This document shows positions 35,180 through 43,353 of a DNA stretch of 64,000 bases, in pieces (position 1 is the stretch's first letter; the number at the start of each line of letters is the position of its first letter). This DNA is from JAVJUV01 sp047314965. GTDB lineage: Bacteria; Pseudomonadota; Alphaproteobacteria; Rhodobacterales; Rhodobacteraceae. The notes under the pieces are model-generated. The model was not told the DNA's origin. It searched no databases and saw only the letters and a list, made by a program, of their open reading frames with translations. The stretch lies in NCBI RefSeq assembly GCF_047314965.1, contig NZ_JBLBVK010000046.1, forward strand, positions 1 to 64,000, given 5' to 3'. The position numbers were made by a program, and so were the translations under genes.

Positions 35180-35495
35180 AACTACCCCCTGTTGGAGTTG
35201 AAGAGAACCAATGCTCTGCGGGTAGTCTCCATCCGTTTTCTGCATCTGCAAAATGCGCGAACGGAAATCAGGGCCAGTTTTGGGGTGACTTTTTCAGATG
35301 CATGTTTTTGATGCACCAATTGAAGCAATTGAAAGCAAAACTGACGCAGATCAAACGAGTTCAGACGCGAATCGGATTCTATTTTAATTGTTTAATATCA
35401 ATTACTTGAATCATATACCTGAGACGCAGCTTCACCTCCACGAACAGTGTTCGGGAGATGAAACAATTTGCTGCTTCTGGCAGTGGAACTGCCTG
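35180..35495. promoter_or_regulatory. AT-rich promoter region of the ABC/copper operon
   Basis: A 316-base gap between the HEAT-repeat gene stop and the binding-protein start, with no convincing frame. It is markedly AT-rich around 35290-35410 and contains the FNR-like box listed separately. It separates the upstream AprA-like unit from the ABC/copper operon. Confidence 0.55.
35341..35354 (-). promoter_or_regulatory. FNR/DNR-type box
   Basis: On the minus strand the site reads TTGATCTGCGTCAG, on the plus strand CTGACGCAGATCAA: nine of the ten conserved bases of TTGAY-N4-ATCAA. It lies 162 bases upstream of the binding-protein ATG. The same operon ends with a Crp/Fnr-family gene, so autoregulation or control by a genomic FnrL/DNR is plausible. 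Confidence 0.55.
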
Positions 35496-36449
35496 TCAGG
35501 CCGCGAGTTTTTCCAGGGCCCAGCGGACATTCTTGCGAACGTCCGGATCCGTGTCGTCTGCGTACTTCTCCAGGAACTGAGCGGTCTCGGGGACAGCCAG
35601 CTCGCCCAGCACCGCCGCGCATTCCTTGCGCAGGTTCGGAACGGGGATTTCCATCATCGGCCCGATTTCCATCGCGGCCTCGGTCGCTCCCAGTTTTCCA
35701 AGGGACCGCACCGCCTTCAGCCGCACCTGCCAGAAGTCGTCGTCGAGAACCCCGCGCAGTGCCGACACGCAGCCGCTGCCACCGGTTTTCGACAAGGTCT
35801 CGGCCGCCGCCTCGCGCACCATCCACTCCGGATCGGCAAGACCGCCGATCAATGTCGTCTCGGCATGTTCGGACCGGGAAAAGCCAAGAGCGGCAAGCGC
35901 GGTCCGGCGCACTCTCACGTCAGCATCCTTCGCCGCTTCCCGCAGGGCCGGAAGGGAGCCTTCGTCCCGCAGCCATCCGATGACACCGACGGCCTGAACC
36001 CGAACTTCCGCGGAAGGATGCGCCAGGGCGGCAATTGCCGGCCCCATGGCCTCGGGACGCCGCAATTCCTTGATCCCCGCGAGGCAGGCGGTCAGCTTCA
36101 CCTCGTCGGCGCTGTCGAGAAAGGGCAGGATCGCATCGCCGGCCCCCGGGTCTTTCAGCTCCGTCAGGCTCAACGCCGCGGCTTCGATCACCGCCGGATC
36201 GCTGTCCGTCAGGGCCGACACCAGCGCGGCCGCGGTATCCGGTCCGTCGAAATCGGTCAGCGCCTGGGCCGCCTGCTTGCGGACACCCGCATCCTCGTCC
36301 GCGATCGCGCGGGCAAGATAGGGAATCGCGGAGGGATCCGCGCTTTCGGCCAGTTCGATCACGGCCATGATACGCGCTCCGGGCGACGGGTCGTCCAGTC
36401 CCTCGGCAAGCTCGGAAATATCGTCGAAGTCTTCGAAAAGCGCGCTCAC
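35496..36449 (-). CDS. HEAT-repeat protein
   Basis: A 317-residue protein made almost wholly of HEAT/PBS-lyase-type helical repeats of about 31 residues, for example VRKQAAQALTDF, VRVQAVGVIGWL, VRRTALAALGFS, VREAAAETLSK and VRLKAVRSLGKLG; roughly nine are visible. The start chosen is GTG at 36449 (VSALFEDFDDISEL), eight bases after the ferredoxin stop with GAGGC upstream; the longer frame overlaps the ferredoxin gene. No enzyme motif is present. It likely serves as a scaffold or assembly factor for the AprA-like/ferredoxin pair. Confidence 0.83.
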   Translation of the reverse strand: MSALFEDFDDISELAEGLDDPSPGARIMAVIELAESADPSAIPYLARAIADEDAGVRKQAAQALTDFDGPDTAAALVSALTDSDPAVIEAAALSLTELKDPGAGDAILPFLDSADEVKLTACLAGIKELRRPEAMGPAIAALAHPSAEVRVQAVGVIGWLRDEGSLPALREAAKDADVRVRRTALAALGFSRSEHAETTLIGGLADPEWMVREAAAETLSKTGGSGCVSALRGVLDDDFWQVRLKAVRSLGKLGATEAAMEIGPMMEIPVPNLRKECAAVLGELAVPETAQFLEKYADDTDPDVRKNVRWALEKLAA

Positions 36450-36457
36450 GGTCGGCC

Positions 36458-36700
36458 TCACTTCAGCAGGTAGGGAAGATTGACGGTGACGGCGCCGGTC
36501 GGGCAATCAGCCTCGCACGGCATGCAATACCAGCATTCGTCGTACTTCATGTAAGCCGTTTTCGTGCCGTCGTCCTTTTCGGCGATGCGCAGCACGTCCA
36601 GCGGGCAGACATCGACGCAGACGGTGCAGCCCTTGTCGGCGATACAAAGGTCATCATTGACGACAACGGGAACCATCGTGGCGGTTTGGGCGAGTGGCAT
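36458..36700 (-). CDS. small two-[4Fe-4S] ferredoxin, AprB-like
   Basis: An 80-residue ferredoxin with two four-cysteine motifs: CIADKGCTVCVDVCP and CWYCMPCEADCP. The inserted residues in the first motif and the CWYCMPC second motif mirror the beta subunit of APS reductase (CWECYSC in AprB), but the C-terminal tail of AprB is absent. It starts five bases after the flavoprotein stop, so it is the expected electron-transfer partner of that flavoprotein. Confidence 0.88.
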   Translation of the reverse strand: MPLAQTATMVPVVVNDDLCIADKGCTVCVDVCPLDVLRIAEKDDGTKTAYMKYDECWYCMPCEADCPTGAVTVNLPYLLK

Positions 36701-36705
36701 GAGTG

Positions 36706-38451
36706 TTACTCCGCTGCGACCGACGACGCGCTGACGCGCTGGTGGTAATACGCGTCCTTCTCGTCCTCGGCGATTTCGACGATGTAGGGTTTGACATCCT
36801 GTTTCCGGTGCGCCGGCTTGCCGTCCTCTCCCTTGGTCAGGATGGTGTGGCAGAACCAGTTCTCGTCATCGCGCTCGTACTCGACGCGGTTGTGATAGAG
36901 ACCCCAGCGGCTTTCGGTCCGGTACATCGACGCAGCCGCAGCCATTTCGGCGCAATCGAGGATGGTCGAGGCTTCAAGCGCCCGCATCAGTTCATGGGCG
37001 TCCCGGACATACATGCCCGTCTCCATGTCCTCGCGCACCTCGTCGAAACGCTTCTGCGCCAACTCCATTTTTGCAGTAACTTTGGGAGGTTGCAGGTAAT
37101 CGTTCACAAGACGCCGGGTCTTGTACTCGATCTGGTTCGGCGGGATGCCGTCCTCGCGCTTGGTCGGTGCCAGGACACGGGCGCGCTCGATTTCGACCTC
37201 GCCTTCGTCGAAGGCGGCAAAATCGACATCAGCCATGAAATCCGCCGCATCCAGCCCGGCAAAAGCACCATTGGTGAAGGCGCCCAGCATGTAGTTGTGC
37301 GGGACGTTCGCCATGTCGCCGGCAGCGTAGAGACCGGGGATCGTGGTCCTCGCGTGCTCATCGACAAAGACGCCGGAAGCCGAATGGCCCGAGCAGAAAC
37401 CGATCTCCGAGATATGCATCTCGATCATCTGCTTGCGATAGTCGGTGCCGCGCCCTTGGTGGAAATGGCCCCGCGTCGGGCGCTCGACGATGTGCAGCAC
37501 GCGCTCGATCTCGGCGATGGTCTCTTCGGCAAGATGGTTCAGCTTCAGGTATACCGGCCCCTTGCCGCCCTGCAGCTCGTCGAAGAACTCCTGCATCATC
37601 TGGCCCGACCAGTAGTCGCACTCGATAAAGCGCTCGCCCTGCGCGTTCGCCGTGTACCCGCCCATCGGCCCCGCCACATAGGCGCAGGCCGGACCGTTAT
37701 AATCCTTGATCAGCGGGTTGATCTGGTAGCATTCGAGGTTCGCGAGACCGGCGCCCGCATGATAGGCCATCGCATAGCCCTCGCCCGAGTTCGACGCGTT
37801 CTCGTAGGTGCCGTAAAGGTATCCGGAAGTCGGCAGGCCCAGACGTCCTGCCGCGCCAAGCCCCATGATGACAGCCTTGGCCCGCACGACCAGGAACTCC
37901 GCCGATCGCGTGTTGACGCAAATCGCGCCCGCCACCCGGCCTTCGCCGGTCAGAAGCCGTGTCGCCATGAAGCGGTTGATGATGTTGATCCGCGCCTTGC
38001 GAAGCTGGCGATAAAGCGCCTTCTTCACCGTGTCGCCATTCGGCATCGGCAGAACGTAGGTGCCGATGTGGTGCACCTTCTTGACGTCGTACTCGCCGTT
38101 CTGATCCTTCTGGAACCGGATGCCGAAGCTGTCGAGCTCCTCGATGATCCCGAAACATTCCTGCGCATAACGATAGACCGCGGCCTGGTCGCAGATACCG
38201 TCGTTCGCGATGGTGATTTCCTTGGTGTACTGCTCGGGCGTGGCGTAGCCGGGAATGACCGTGTTGTTCAGCCCGTCCATGCCCATCGAAATCGCACCCG
38301 ACCGCTTCACGTTCGCCTTGTCCAGCAGGACGACATTTGCCTCGGGGTTTTTCTTCTTGGCTTTCAGCGCCGCCATCGGCCCGGCGGTGCCGCCGCCAAT
38401 CACGAGGATGTCGCAATCGATTTGCGTCAGACCGTCGAGAATCTCGTCCAT
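36706..38451 (-). CDS. AprA-like FAD-dependent oxidoreductase
   Basis: A 581-residue flavoprotein of the fumarate reductase/AprA superfamily. The FAD fold is IDCDILVIGGGTAGPMAAL near residues 11-29, and the next block VKRSGAISMGMDGLNN matches the AprA VERSGAVAQGLSAIN region. AAGDMANVPHNYMLGAFTNG near residue 370 is the second FAD contact and also resembles AprA. It is shorter than true AprA (over 600 residues), and the window lacks sat, aprM and qmo genes. It probably transfers electrons to the ferredoxin encoded next to it. The substrate is unknown: an APS/sulfite-like or other reaction is possible. Confidence 0.82.
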   Translation of the reverse strand: MDEILDGLTQIDCDILVIGGGTAGPMAALKAKKKNPEANVVLLDKANVKRSGAISMGMDGLNNTVIPGYATPEQYTKEITIANDGICDQAAVYRYAQECFGIIEELDSFGIRFQKDQNGEYDVKKVHHIGTYVLPMPNGDTVKKALYRQLRKARINIINRFMATRLLTGEGRVAGAICVNTRSAEFLVVRAKAVIMGLGAAGRLGLPTSGYLYGTYENASNSGEGYAMAYHAGAGLANLECYQINPLIKDYNGPACAYVAGPMGGYTANAQGERFIECDYWSGQMMQEFFDELQGGKGPVYLKLNHLAEETIAEIERVLHIVERPTRGHFHQGRGTDYRKQMIEMHISEIGFCSGHSASGVFVDEHARTTIPGLYAAGDMANVPHNYMLGAFTNGAFAGLDAADFMADVDFAAFDEGEVEIERARVLAPTKREDGIPPNQIEYKTRRLVNDYLQPPKVTAKMELAQKRFDEVREDMETGMYVRDAHELMRALEASTILDCAEMAAAASMYRTESRWGLYHNRVEYERDDENWFCHTILTKGEDGKPAHRKQDVKPYIVEIAEDEKDAYYHQRVSASSVAAE

Positions 38452-38478
38452 GATAGGGCTCCCGTGTTTTCAGACAGA

Positions 38479-38494
38479 CTGCGCTGCAGCGCAG
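38479..38494. promoter_or_regulatory. perfect 16-bp palindrome upstream of the AprA-like gene
   Basis: CTGCGCTGCAGCGCAG is a perfect inverted repeat. Its core GCTGCAGC ends about 31 bases before the AprA-like start codon, and TTGACATATCGATT lies immediately beyond it. The same GCTGCAGCGC core recurs before fdxA at 38873-38882. It could be an operator; it could also form a hairpin behind the DUF971 gene. Confidence 0.45.
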
Positions 38495-38508
38495 AATCGA
38501 TATGTCAA

Positions 38509-38796
38509 TTACTTGTCAAAGCGGTCGGAAAGTTCGCGCAGGTAGGGAAACGGATAGATCGCCTTGTCGTGCCCATCCGAGAAATGGATGTTCACGCCGT
38601 TCCCGATCTGCGTCAGACCGGTGATCCTGATTCCCTGCGCAACCGAGACTTCGCCATTGTCGATCCGTTCGCGAATCGACCATGCATCCTTGGCTTCTTT
38701 CCGCAGGCAGGCCGCGGAAAGAACCGTCTCTTCACCGCTCTCCCAGGTCACTGTCAGGTGTTGGCAGTCATCACTTGCAACGAGGTTATCGATCAT
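38509..38796 (-). CDS. DUF971 domain protein
   Basis: A 95-residue protein of the DUF971/GBBH-like N-terminal domain family. The core is LTVTWESGEETVLSAACLR and IGNGVNIHFSDGHDKAIYPF. The start chosen is ATG at 38796 with GGAGACGAAG upstream; a TTG-initiated extension has no support. Members often accompany iron-sulfur and Mrp/ApbC-type genes and are thought to take part in Fe-S handling. It precedes the AprA-like gene by 57 bases on the same strand. Confidence 0.8.
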   Translation of the reverse strand: MIDNLVASDDCQHLTVTWESGEETVLSAACLRKEAKDAWSIRERIDNGEVSVAQGIRITGLTQIGNGVNIHFSDGHDKAIYPFPYLRELSDRFDK

Positions 38797-38872
38797 CTTC
38801 GTCTCCGGCTTGTCTCCCCAAAGCTGCCGGAAGCCGGGCGCGCCCAATAGCAATTAGTTGACGGACAGCCCT

Positions 38873-38882
38873 GCTGCAGCGC
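38873..38882. promoter_or_regulatory. second copy of the GCTGCAGCGC motif
   Basis: GCTGCAGCGC lies 36-46 bases before the fdxA ATG, with TTGAC about ten bases further upstream (38859-38863). It mirrors the palindrome before the AprA-like gene and points to common control of the two redox units. Confidence 0.4.
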
Positions 38883-38918
38883 GGCAATCTCCCCCGAAAC
38901 CGAGAAGGAATCGCGCCA

Positions 38919-39260
38919 ATGACATTCGTCGTCACCGACAATTGCATCGCCTGCAAATACACCGACTGCGTGTCGGTCTGCCCGGTCGACTGCTTCCATG
39001 AAGGTGAGAACATGCTGGTGATTCACCCCGACGAATGCATCGACTGCGGCGTCTGCGAACCCGAGTGCCCGGCGGACGCGATCCGCCCCGACACCGATCC
39101 CGGCATGGAAGTCTGGGTGGACTTCAATCGACAGTACTCGGCGCTCTGGCCGGTCATCGTCGAAGCCAAAGAGCCGCTTCCGACCGCCGACGACATGGAC
39201 GGCGTCGCCGGCAAACTCGACACGCATTTTTCCAAGAATCCAGCAGCCGAAGCCGCCTGA
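38919..39260 (+). CDS. fdxA: seven-iron ferredoxin
   Basis: A 113-residue ferredoxin of the FdxA type (one [3Fe-4S], one [4Fe-4S]). The N-terminal CIACKYTDCVSVCP has the longer spacing of the three-iron site, and CIDCGVCEPECP is the four-iron motif. The C-terminal extension (DFNRQYSALWPVI) is standard for FdxA. It is followed after nine bases by a ferredoxin-NADP reductase and is divergent from the AprA-like unit, so it may deliver electrons to or from that unit. Confidence 0.93.
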   Translation: MTFVVTDNCIACKYTDCVSVCPVDCFHEGENMLVIHPDECIDCGVCEPECPADAIRPDTDPGMEVWVDFNRQYSALWPVIVEAKEPLPTADDMDGVAGKLDTHFSKNPAAEAA

Positions 39261-39269
39261 GGACCTCTT

Positions 39270-40064
39270 ATGAACATCCAAGCATCCGAACGGATCATGC
39301 CCGACGCCCAGACCGTCACCTCGGTCAGGCACTGGACCGACACGCTGTTCTCGTTCCGGGTGACACGGCCGCAAAGCCTGCGCTTCCGCTCGGGCGAATT
39401 CGTCATGATCGGGCTACTGAAGGACGACGGTAAACCGCTCCTGCGCGCCTACTCCATCGCGTCGCCTTCCTGGGACGACGAACTGGAGTTCTATTCGATC
39501 AAGGTCCCCGACGGCCCTCTGACCTCGCGGCTCCAGAAGATCAGCGCAGGCGACCAGATCATCCTGCGCCCCAAACCGGTGGGCACGCTGGTGCTCGACG
39601 CGCTCCTTCCCGGCAAGCGCCTCTGGATGATTTGTACCGGCACCGGCATCGCGCCCTTTGCCTCACTGCTGCGCGATCCCGAGACGTGGGAACGCTACGA
39701 CCAGGTTGTCGTCGCGCATACATGCAGAACGGTGGACGAGCTTGCCTATGGCGCCGGGATCGTCGAGGCCCTGCCCGATGATCCGCTGATCGGCGAACTG
39801 GTTGGCGACAAACTGAAGTACTATCCGACCACCACGCGGGAACCCTCCGCCATCGAAGGGCGCATCAGCGATCACATCCGCGACGGACGCGTTTTCCGGG
39901 CGCTGGACCTTCCCGAATGGTCGCCCGAGACGGACCGCGTGATGATTTGCGGCAACCTCGCGCTCAACAAGGACATCATGTCCCTCTGCGAGTCGTTCGG
40001 CCTGAGCGAAGGCGCGAATTCCGACCCCAGGCACTTCGTCGTCGAGAAAGCCTTCATCGACTGA
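39270..40064 (+). CDS. fpr: ferredoxin-NADP(+) reductase
   Basis: A 264-residue plant-type FNR of the bacterial subclass. The FAD motif is RAYSIASPSWDDELEFYSIK, the NADP-binding region is CTGTGIAPFASLLRD, and the C-terminal end FVVEKAFID matches bacterial Fpr. It exchanges electrons between NADPH and FdxA, encoded immediately upstream. Its 3' end overlaps the convergent dsbA-like gene by eleven bases. Confidence 0.93.
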   Translation: MNIQASERIMPDAQTVTSVRHWTDTLFSFRVTRPQSLRFRSGEFVMIGLLKDDGKPLLRAYSIASPSWDDELEFYSIKVPDGPLTSRLQKISAGDQIILRPKPVGTLVLDALLPGKRLWMICTGTGIAPFASLLRDPETWERYDQVVVAHTCRTVDELAYGAGIVEALPDDPLIGELVGDKLKYYPTTTREPSAIEGRISDHIRDGRVFRALDLPEWSPETDRVMICGNLALNKDIMSLCESFGLSEGANSDPRHFVVEKAFID

Positions 40065-40749
40065 GCCAGACCTCGGCCAGTTCGTCGACATCTGCCTCGC
40101 CGAACCGCACGCTCACCGGCGTGACGAACGCCGGCGTTCCGAGGATTTCCAGGGAGATCGCCACGTCGCGGTTATAGGATATCCGCGCCGAGACGGCATC
40201 GCCGTCCATCTCGGCCGCGATCGCGCCGAAATCCAGTCCCAACTCGGCGGCGATCCTTTCGAAAGAGGCGTCGTTCAGCCCGCCACGGGGGGCCCAGAGC
40301 AGGTCGTGGACCTGCGCATAGGCCGCATCGCCCGCAACCGCCAGCGTGGCCAGCGCAAACCGGGCCGCCCGTTCCGACCCCGGAGAGAGGATCGGCAGAT
40401 GCCGCATCTCGATCCTGATCTCAGGCCGCCGCTCCACCAGCTCCACGAGCCTTGGATGCATCGCCTTGCACGGCACACACCGATAATCGAAGAACTCGAT
40501 GACGCGAACCGGGGCATCCGGATCGCCCAGGCCGTGCCGCGGCACGTCGGCAAAGAGTTCCGGAAACGCCTCCAGCCGCCGCTCGACCGAGGCCTGCGCC
40601 TCGCGCTTCGCAAGGATATCCAGCGCCTCCAGAATGACCTCGGGGTTTTCCAACAGGTATGCCCGGACACGATCGCCGAAATCATCCGCCTCCGCAAAGG
40701 CGGGATATCCCGCCATCAACGCGACAACGCATAGAACGGAGCGGATCAT
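40054..40749 (-). CDS. DsbA-family thioredoxin-fold oxidoreductase
   Basis: A 231-residue periplasmic protein. After the signal peptide (MIRSVLCVVALMAGYPAFAE) comes a helical segment typical of Com1-like members, then the active site DYRCVPCKAMHP, and cis-Pro in GTPAFVTPV. It forms or isomerises disulfides; next to copper and cytochrome genes it could keep CXXCH or copper-binding thiols reduced. The start at 40749 has AGGAGAGAG upstream. Confidence 0.88.
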   Translation of the reverse strand: MIRSVLCVVALMAGYPAFAEADDFGDRVRAYLLENPEVILEALDILAKREAQASVERRLEAFPELFADVPRHGLGDPDAPVRVIEFFDYRCVPCKAMHPRLVELVERRPEIRIEMRHLPILSPGSERAARFALATLAVAGDAAYAQVHDLLWAPRGGLNDASFERIAAELGLDFGAIAAEMDGDAVSARISYNRDVAISLEILGTPAFVTPVSVRFGEADVDELAEVWLSR

Positions 40750-40897
40750 CGGCTCTCTCCTGCCACCACGTTCGCAGCAGAGAAGACCGGCACGCTTCCG
40801 CGCAACGCTTCGAAGCACGCATTGAGCCCTCGGCAGCCGGAAAGCGGAAATTTCAGGCCCGCTTTTCCGAATTGCCCTGATGTTGAACTTTCCAGGC

Positions 40898-40918
40898 GCG
40901 CGGGATCACGCGCCCGGA
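40898..40918 (-). terminator. weak GC hairpin after the lyxose isomerase gene
   Basis: An inverted repeat of GGCGCG with CGCGCC just past the isomerase stop. It lacks a T-tract, so it is a candidate only. Confidence 0.3.
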
Positions 40919-40924
40919 CAGGCG

Positions 40925-41611
40925 TTACCCCAGCCGCGCGGCATAGTCGCTGACAAGCAGGTGAGTCGGCGGCCTATCCTCCTCGATGGTCGAGAACCGA
41001 CCGATCGGCTCCCGGAAGATGTTGTCGGTCTCATCGTCGTTGACGGTTGAAACCTCGCCAATCAGCACATCTCCGCCCTCGCCCCAGAACGCGTGCCAGT
41101 CACCCGGACGCAGCGTGACGCTTTCGCCCGGCGCGAGTTTCAGCTTCTGGCCCGGGGCATAGTCCACCGCGATGCCGTCACACCAGACCCGCCCGCCGCG
41201 ATCCTCGGCGAACCTGCCCGCGTCGTCCGAACCGAACAGCTCGACGACCAGCGTCGCGCCACCCCTGTTGATGATGTCCTCGGCCTTGATGACATGGGTA
41301 TGCATGGGCGACAGCTGACCTTCCTTCGAAATCAGCAGCTTCTCCGCATAGCACATACCGCGCCCCGCGGTCAGGTCGGACAGGAGCCCGTTCCGCAAGG
41401 TGAACAGGAACAGCCCCATCTCGTCATAGCGTCCAGCCCCATAGTCGGTGATATCCCAACCGCAACGAGAATCGATCACGTGGCGCGCGATATCCGCCTT
41501 CGACACGAACTCTTCCGGCGTCCAGTAGGCGAAGGGTGGCAGAGTGAACCCGAAACGGCGGATCATCTCGTCGGCTTCAGCCATGATTTCATTGATGCGC
41601 GAGCGTTTCAT
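40925..41611 (-). CDS. D-lyxose ketol-isomerase family protein
   Basis: A 228-residue cupin-type isomerase of the D-lyxose isomerase family. The Mn-binding residues are visible in SPMHTHVIKAEDIINRGG and in GDWHAFWGEGG. The N-terminal motif FGFTLPPFAYWTPEEF is conserved in the group, which interconverts D-lyxose with D-xylulose or D-mannose with D-fructose. The start MKRSRINEIM at 41611 has AGGAGAGAG upstream. No sugar operon is adjacent, so the physiological sugar is unclear. Confidence 0.87.
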   Translation of the reverse strand: MKRSRINEIMAEADEMIRRFGFTLPPFAYWTPEEFVSKADIARHVIDSRCGWDITDYGAGRYDEMGLFLFTLRNGLLSDLTAGRGMCYAEKLLISKEGQLSPMHTHVIKAEDIINRGGATLVVELFGSDDAGRFAEDRGGRVWCDGIAVDYAPGQKLKLAPGESVTLRPGDWHAFWGEGGDVLIGEVSTVNDDETDNIFREPIGRFSTIEEDRPPTHLLVSDYAARLG

Positions 41612-41747
41612 CGCCTCTCTCCTCCTTGAATGCACAAGACCGCACAGACACCTTGTGACATGCCTGAACCCGCGCGCCAATATCACCCGCATTCATGGAA
41701 GACAGCCCCACCGGGGCCGGACCTGTCAGGCCGCCCCGGTCACACCT

Positions 41748-42566
41748 TCACTTGTCCGGCGCGTTCGGGAAAAAGAGCTGCTGATCGGCGACCTTATAGC
41801 CGGCAATGGCATCCTGACCCTTATCGGAAACCAGCCAGTCGGCAAAGGTCTGCGCGGCATCGACATTGACCGACGGGCATTTGGCCGGGTTCACGGGGAT
41901 CACGCCATACTGGTTGAACATGTCCTCGTCGCCCTCGACCGCGATCCTGTAGTCCTGCTTGTTGCCAAAGCTGATCCACGTCGCCCGATCGGTCAGCACG
42001 TAGGCGCCCATGCCGATCCCGGCGTTCAGCGTTGCGCCCATGCCGGACCCGGTCTCGCGATACCAGCCGCCGCTGGACTCCGTCGGGTTCACGCCCGTAT
42101 CGGCCCAAAGCGTCATCTCCTTCTTGTGCGTCCCGCTATCATCCCCGCGCGAGGCGAACAGCGCACCCATCTCCGCGATCTGCGCAAGCGCCCCCTGCAC
42201 GTCGTTCGTGCCTGCGACGCCGGCAGGGTCCGCAGCGGGGCCCACGATGACGAAGTCGTTGTACATCAGGTCGGTCCGCTCGGTGCCAAAGCCCGCGGCG
42301 ACAAACTTCTCTTCTGACGGCTTGGCATGCACCAGCAACACGTCGCCATCGCAGTTCTCGGCATTCTTGATGGCCTGGCCGGTCCCGACCGCCACGACGT
42401 TGACCCGGATACCGGTCTTCTCCTGGAAGATCGGCAAAAGGTAGTCATAAAGCCCGGAATTCGCTGTCGATGTCGTGGACTGAACGATGATCGACTGGTC
42501 CTGCGCCCAGGCACCCCCCGTCAGAAATAGTGCCGCCATCGCCGTGCCGAGTATTTTTCCATGCAT
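41748..42566 (-). CDS. tupA: tungstate-type ABC substrate-binding protein
   Basis: A 272-residue periplasmic protein (signal MHGKILGTAMAALFLTGGAW). It shows the TupA/WtpA-type oxyanion-binding pattern SIIVQSTTSTANSGLYDYLL near the mature start, then VGTGQAIKNAENCDGDVLLV, and TASRGDD-like ASRGDDSGTHKKEMTLW. This is the TupA consensus and not that of ModA. Genes order tupA, tupC, tupB on the minus strand with permease first. It would bind tungstate for tungsto-enzymes such as W-formate dehydrogenase. Confidence 0.9.
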   Translation of the reverse strand: MHGKILGTAMAALFLTGGAWAQDQSIIVQSTTSTANSGLYDYLLPIFQEKTGIRVNVVAVGTGQAIKNAENCDGDVLLVHAKPSEEKFVAAGFGTERTDLMYNDFVIVGPAADPAGVAGTNDVQGALAQIAEMGALFASRGDDSGTHKKEMTLWADTGVNPTESSGGWYRETGSGMGATLNAGIGMGAYVLTDRATWISFGNKQDYRIAVEGDEDMFNQYGVIPVNPAKCPSVNVDAAQTFADWLVSDKGQDAIAGYKVADQQLFFPNAPDK

Positions 42567-42597
42567 TCGGGTCTCTCTCCGGTTCAGGTCGGGAACT

Positions 42598-43353
42598 TCA
42601 GACAACAATTCTGCCGTTCAGATAGTGACGCGCCGCATCGCTTTGCGGCTCGGAGAAAAAGCGCTCCGCGGAGCTGTGCTCGACCACCCGTCCCCATTGC
42701 AGGAACACGACATCGTCGGCCATTCGACGCGCCTGCCCGATGTCATGGGTGACGAAGATGACCCGCACACCGCGGTCGCGCGCCTCGCCGACGATGCTCT
42801 CGATCGCCAGCCCGGAGGCAGGGTCAAGGCTCGCGGTCGGCTCGTCGAGGAACAGCACTTCAGGGTCGGTCGCCAAGGCGCGGGCCAGGGCCAGCCGCTG
42901 CGCCTCTCCGCCAGAAAGGAGACGCGCCGGTTGGCCCGCCTTGTGCGCCAGTCCGACGTGGTCAAGCAACGCGTCCCGGCGCGCCGGGTTCTTGCCGCGC
43001 GACTTCAGGACAAAGTCGATGTTCGCCGCCACCGAACGGCGCAGCAGAACTGGCTTCTGGAACACCAGCGCCTGCCGCGCCGTCACCTCGGCAGGGGTCA
43101 GGCCGCCCCAGTCGATCCGTCCCGCGGTCGGCTGCATCAGCCCATGCAGAAGCTTAAGCAACAGGCTCTTTCCTGCCCCGTTGGGCCCCATCACCATCGT
43201 ACAGCCGGTCGGCCCGAGATTGAGCGTCAGGCAGTCGAGTATGGTGGCTCCGCCCAAACGAAGCTCGAGGTCGCGAACCGACAGAGGCAGGATCACGGCC
43301 CGGCCCGCCCGTGGCACCGCCGGAAGGGAGGTGATGACCGCCGCATCAGACAT
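42598..43353 (-). CDS. tupC: tungstate-type ABC transporter ATPase
   Basis: A 251-residue ATPase with Walker A GPNGAGKSL, signature LLSGGEAQRLALARAL and Walker B VLFLDEPTASLD. It lies between the permease and binding-protein genes and overlaps the permease by eight bases. The C-terminal molybdate-binding TOBE domain of ModC is absent, consistent with TupC. Confidence 0.88.
   Translation of the reverse strand: MSDAAVITSLPAVPRAGRAVILPLSVRDLELRLGGATILDCLTLNLGPTGCTMVMGPNGAGKSLLLKLLHGLMQPTAGRIDWGGLTPAEVTARQALVFQKPVLLRRSVAANIDFVLKSRGKNPARRDALLDHVGLAHKAGQPARLLSGGEAQRLALARALATDPEVLFLDEPTASLDPASGLAIESIVGEARDRGVRVIFVTHDIGQARRMADDVVFLQWGRVVEHSSAERFFSEPQSDAARHYLNGRIVV

Noticed and set aside
33629..35311. 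560-codon open frame on the plus strand
   Set aside because: Antisense of the NosL-tailed binding protein; no domain, signal or ribosome binding site.
36706..38451. Fumarate reductase or succinate dehydrogenase flavoprotein
   Set aside because: The VKRSGA block and the neighbouring AprB-like ferredoxin fit AprA better, and no membrane anchor or Fe-S SdhB gene is present.
36703..38850. 715-codon open frame on the plus strand
   Set aside because: It is the exact antisense of the AprA-like gene and DUF971 gene. High GC with strong third-position bias opens antisense frames; the translation has Arg/His/Asp-rich shadow composition and no domain.
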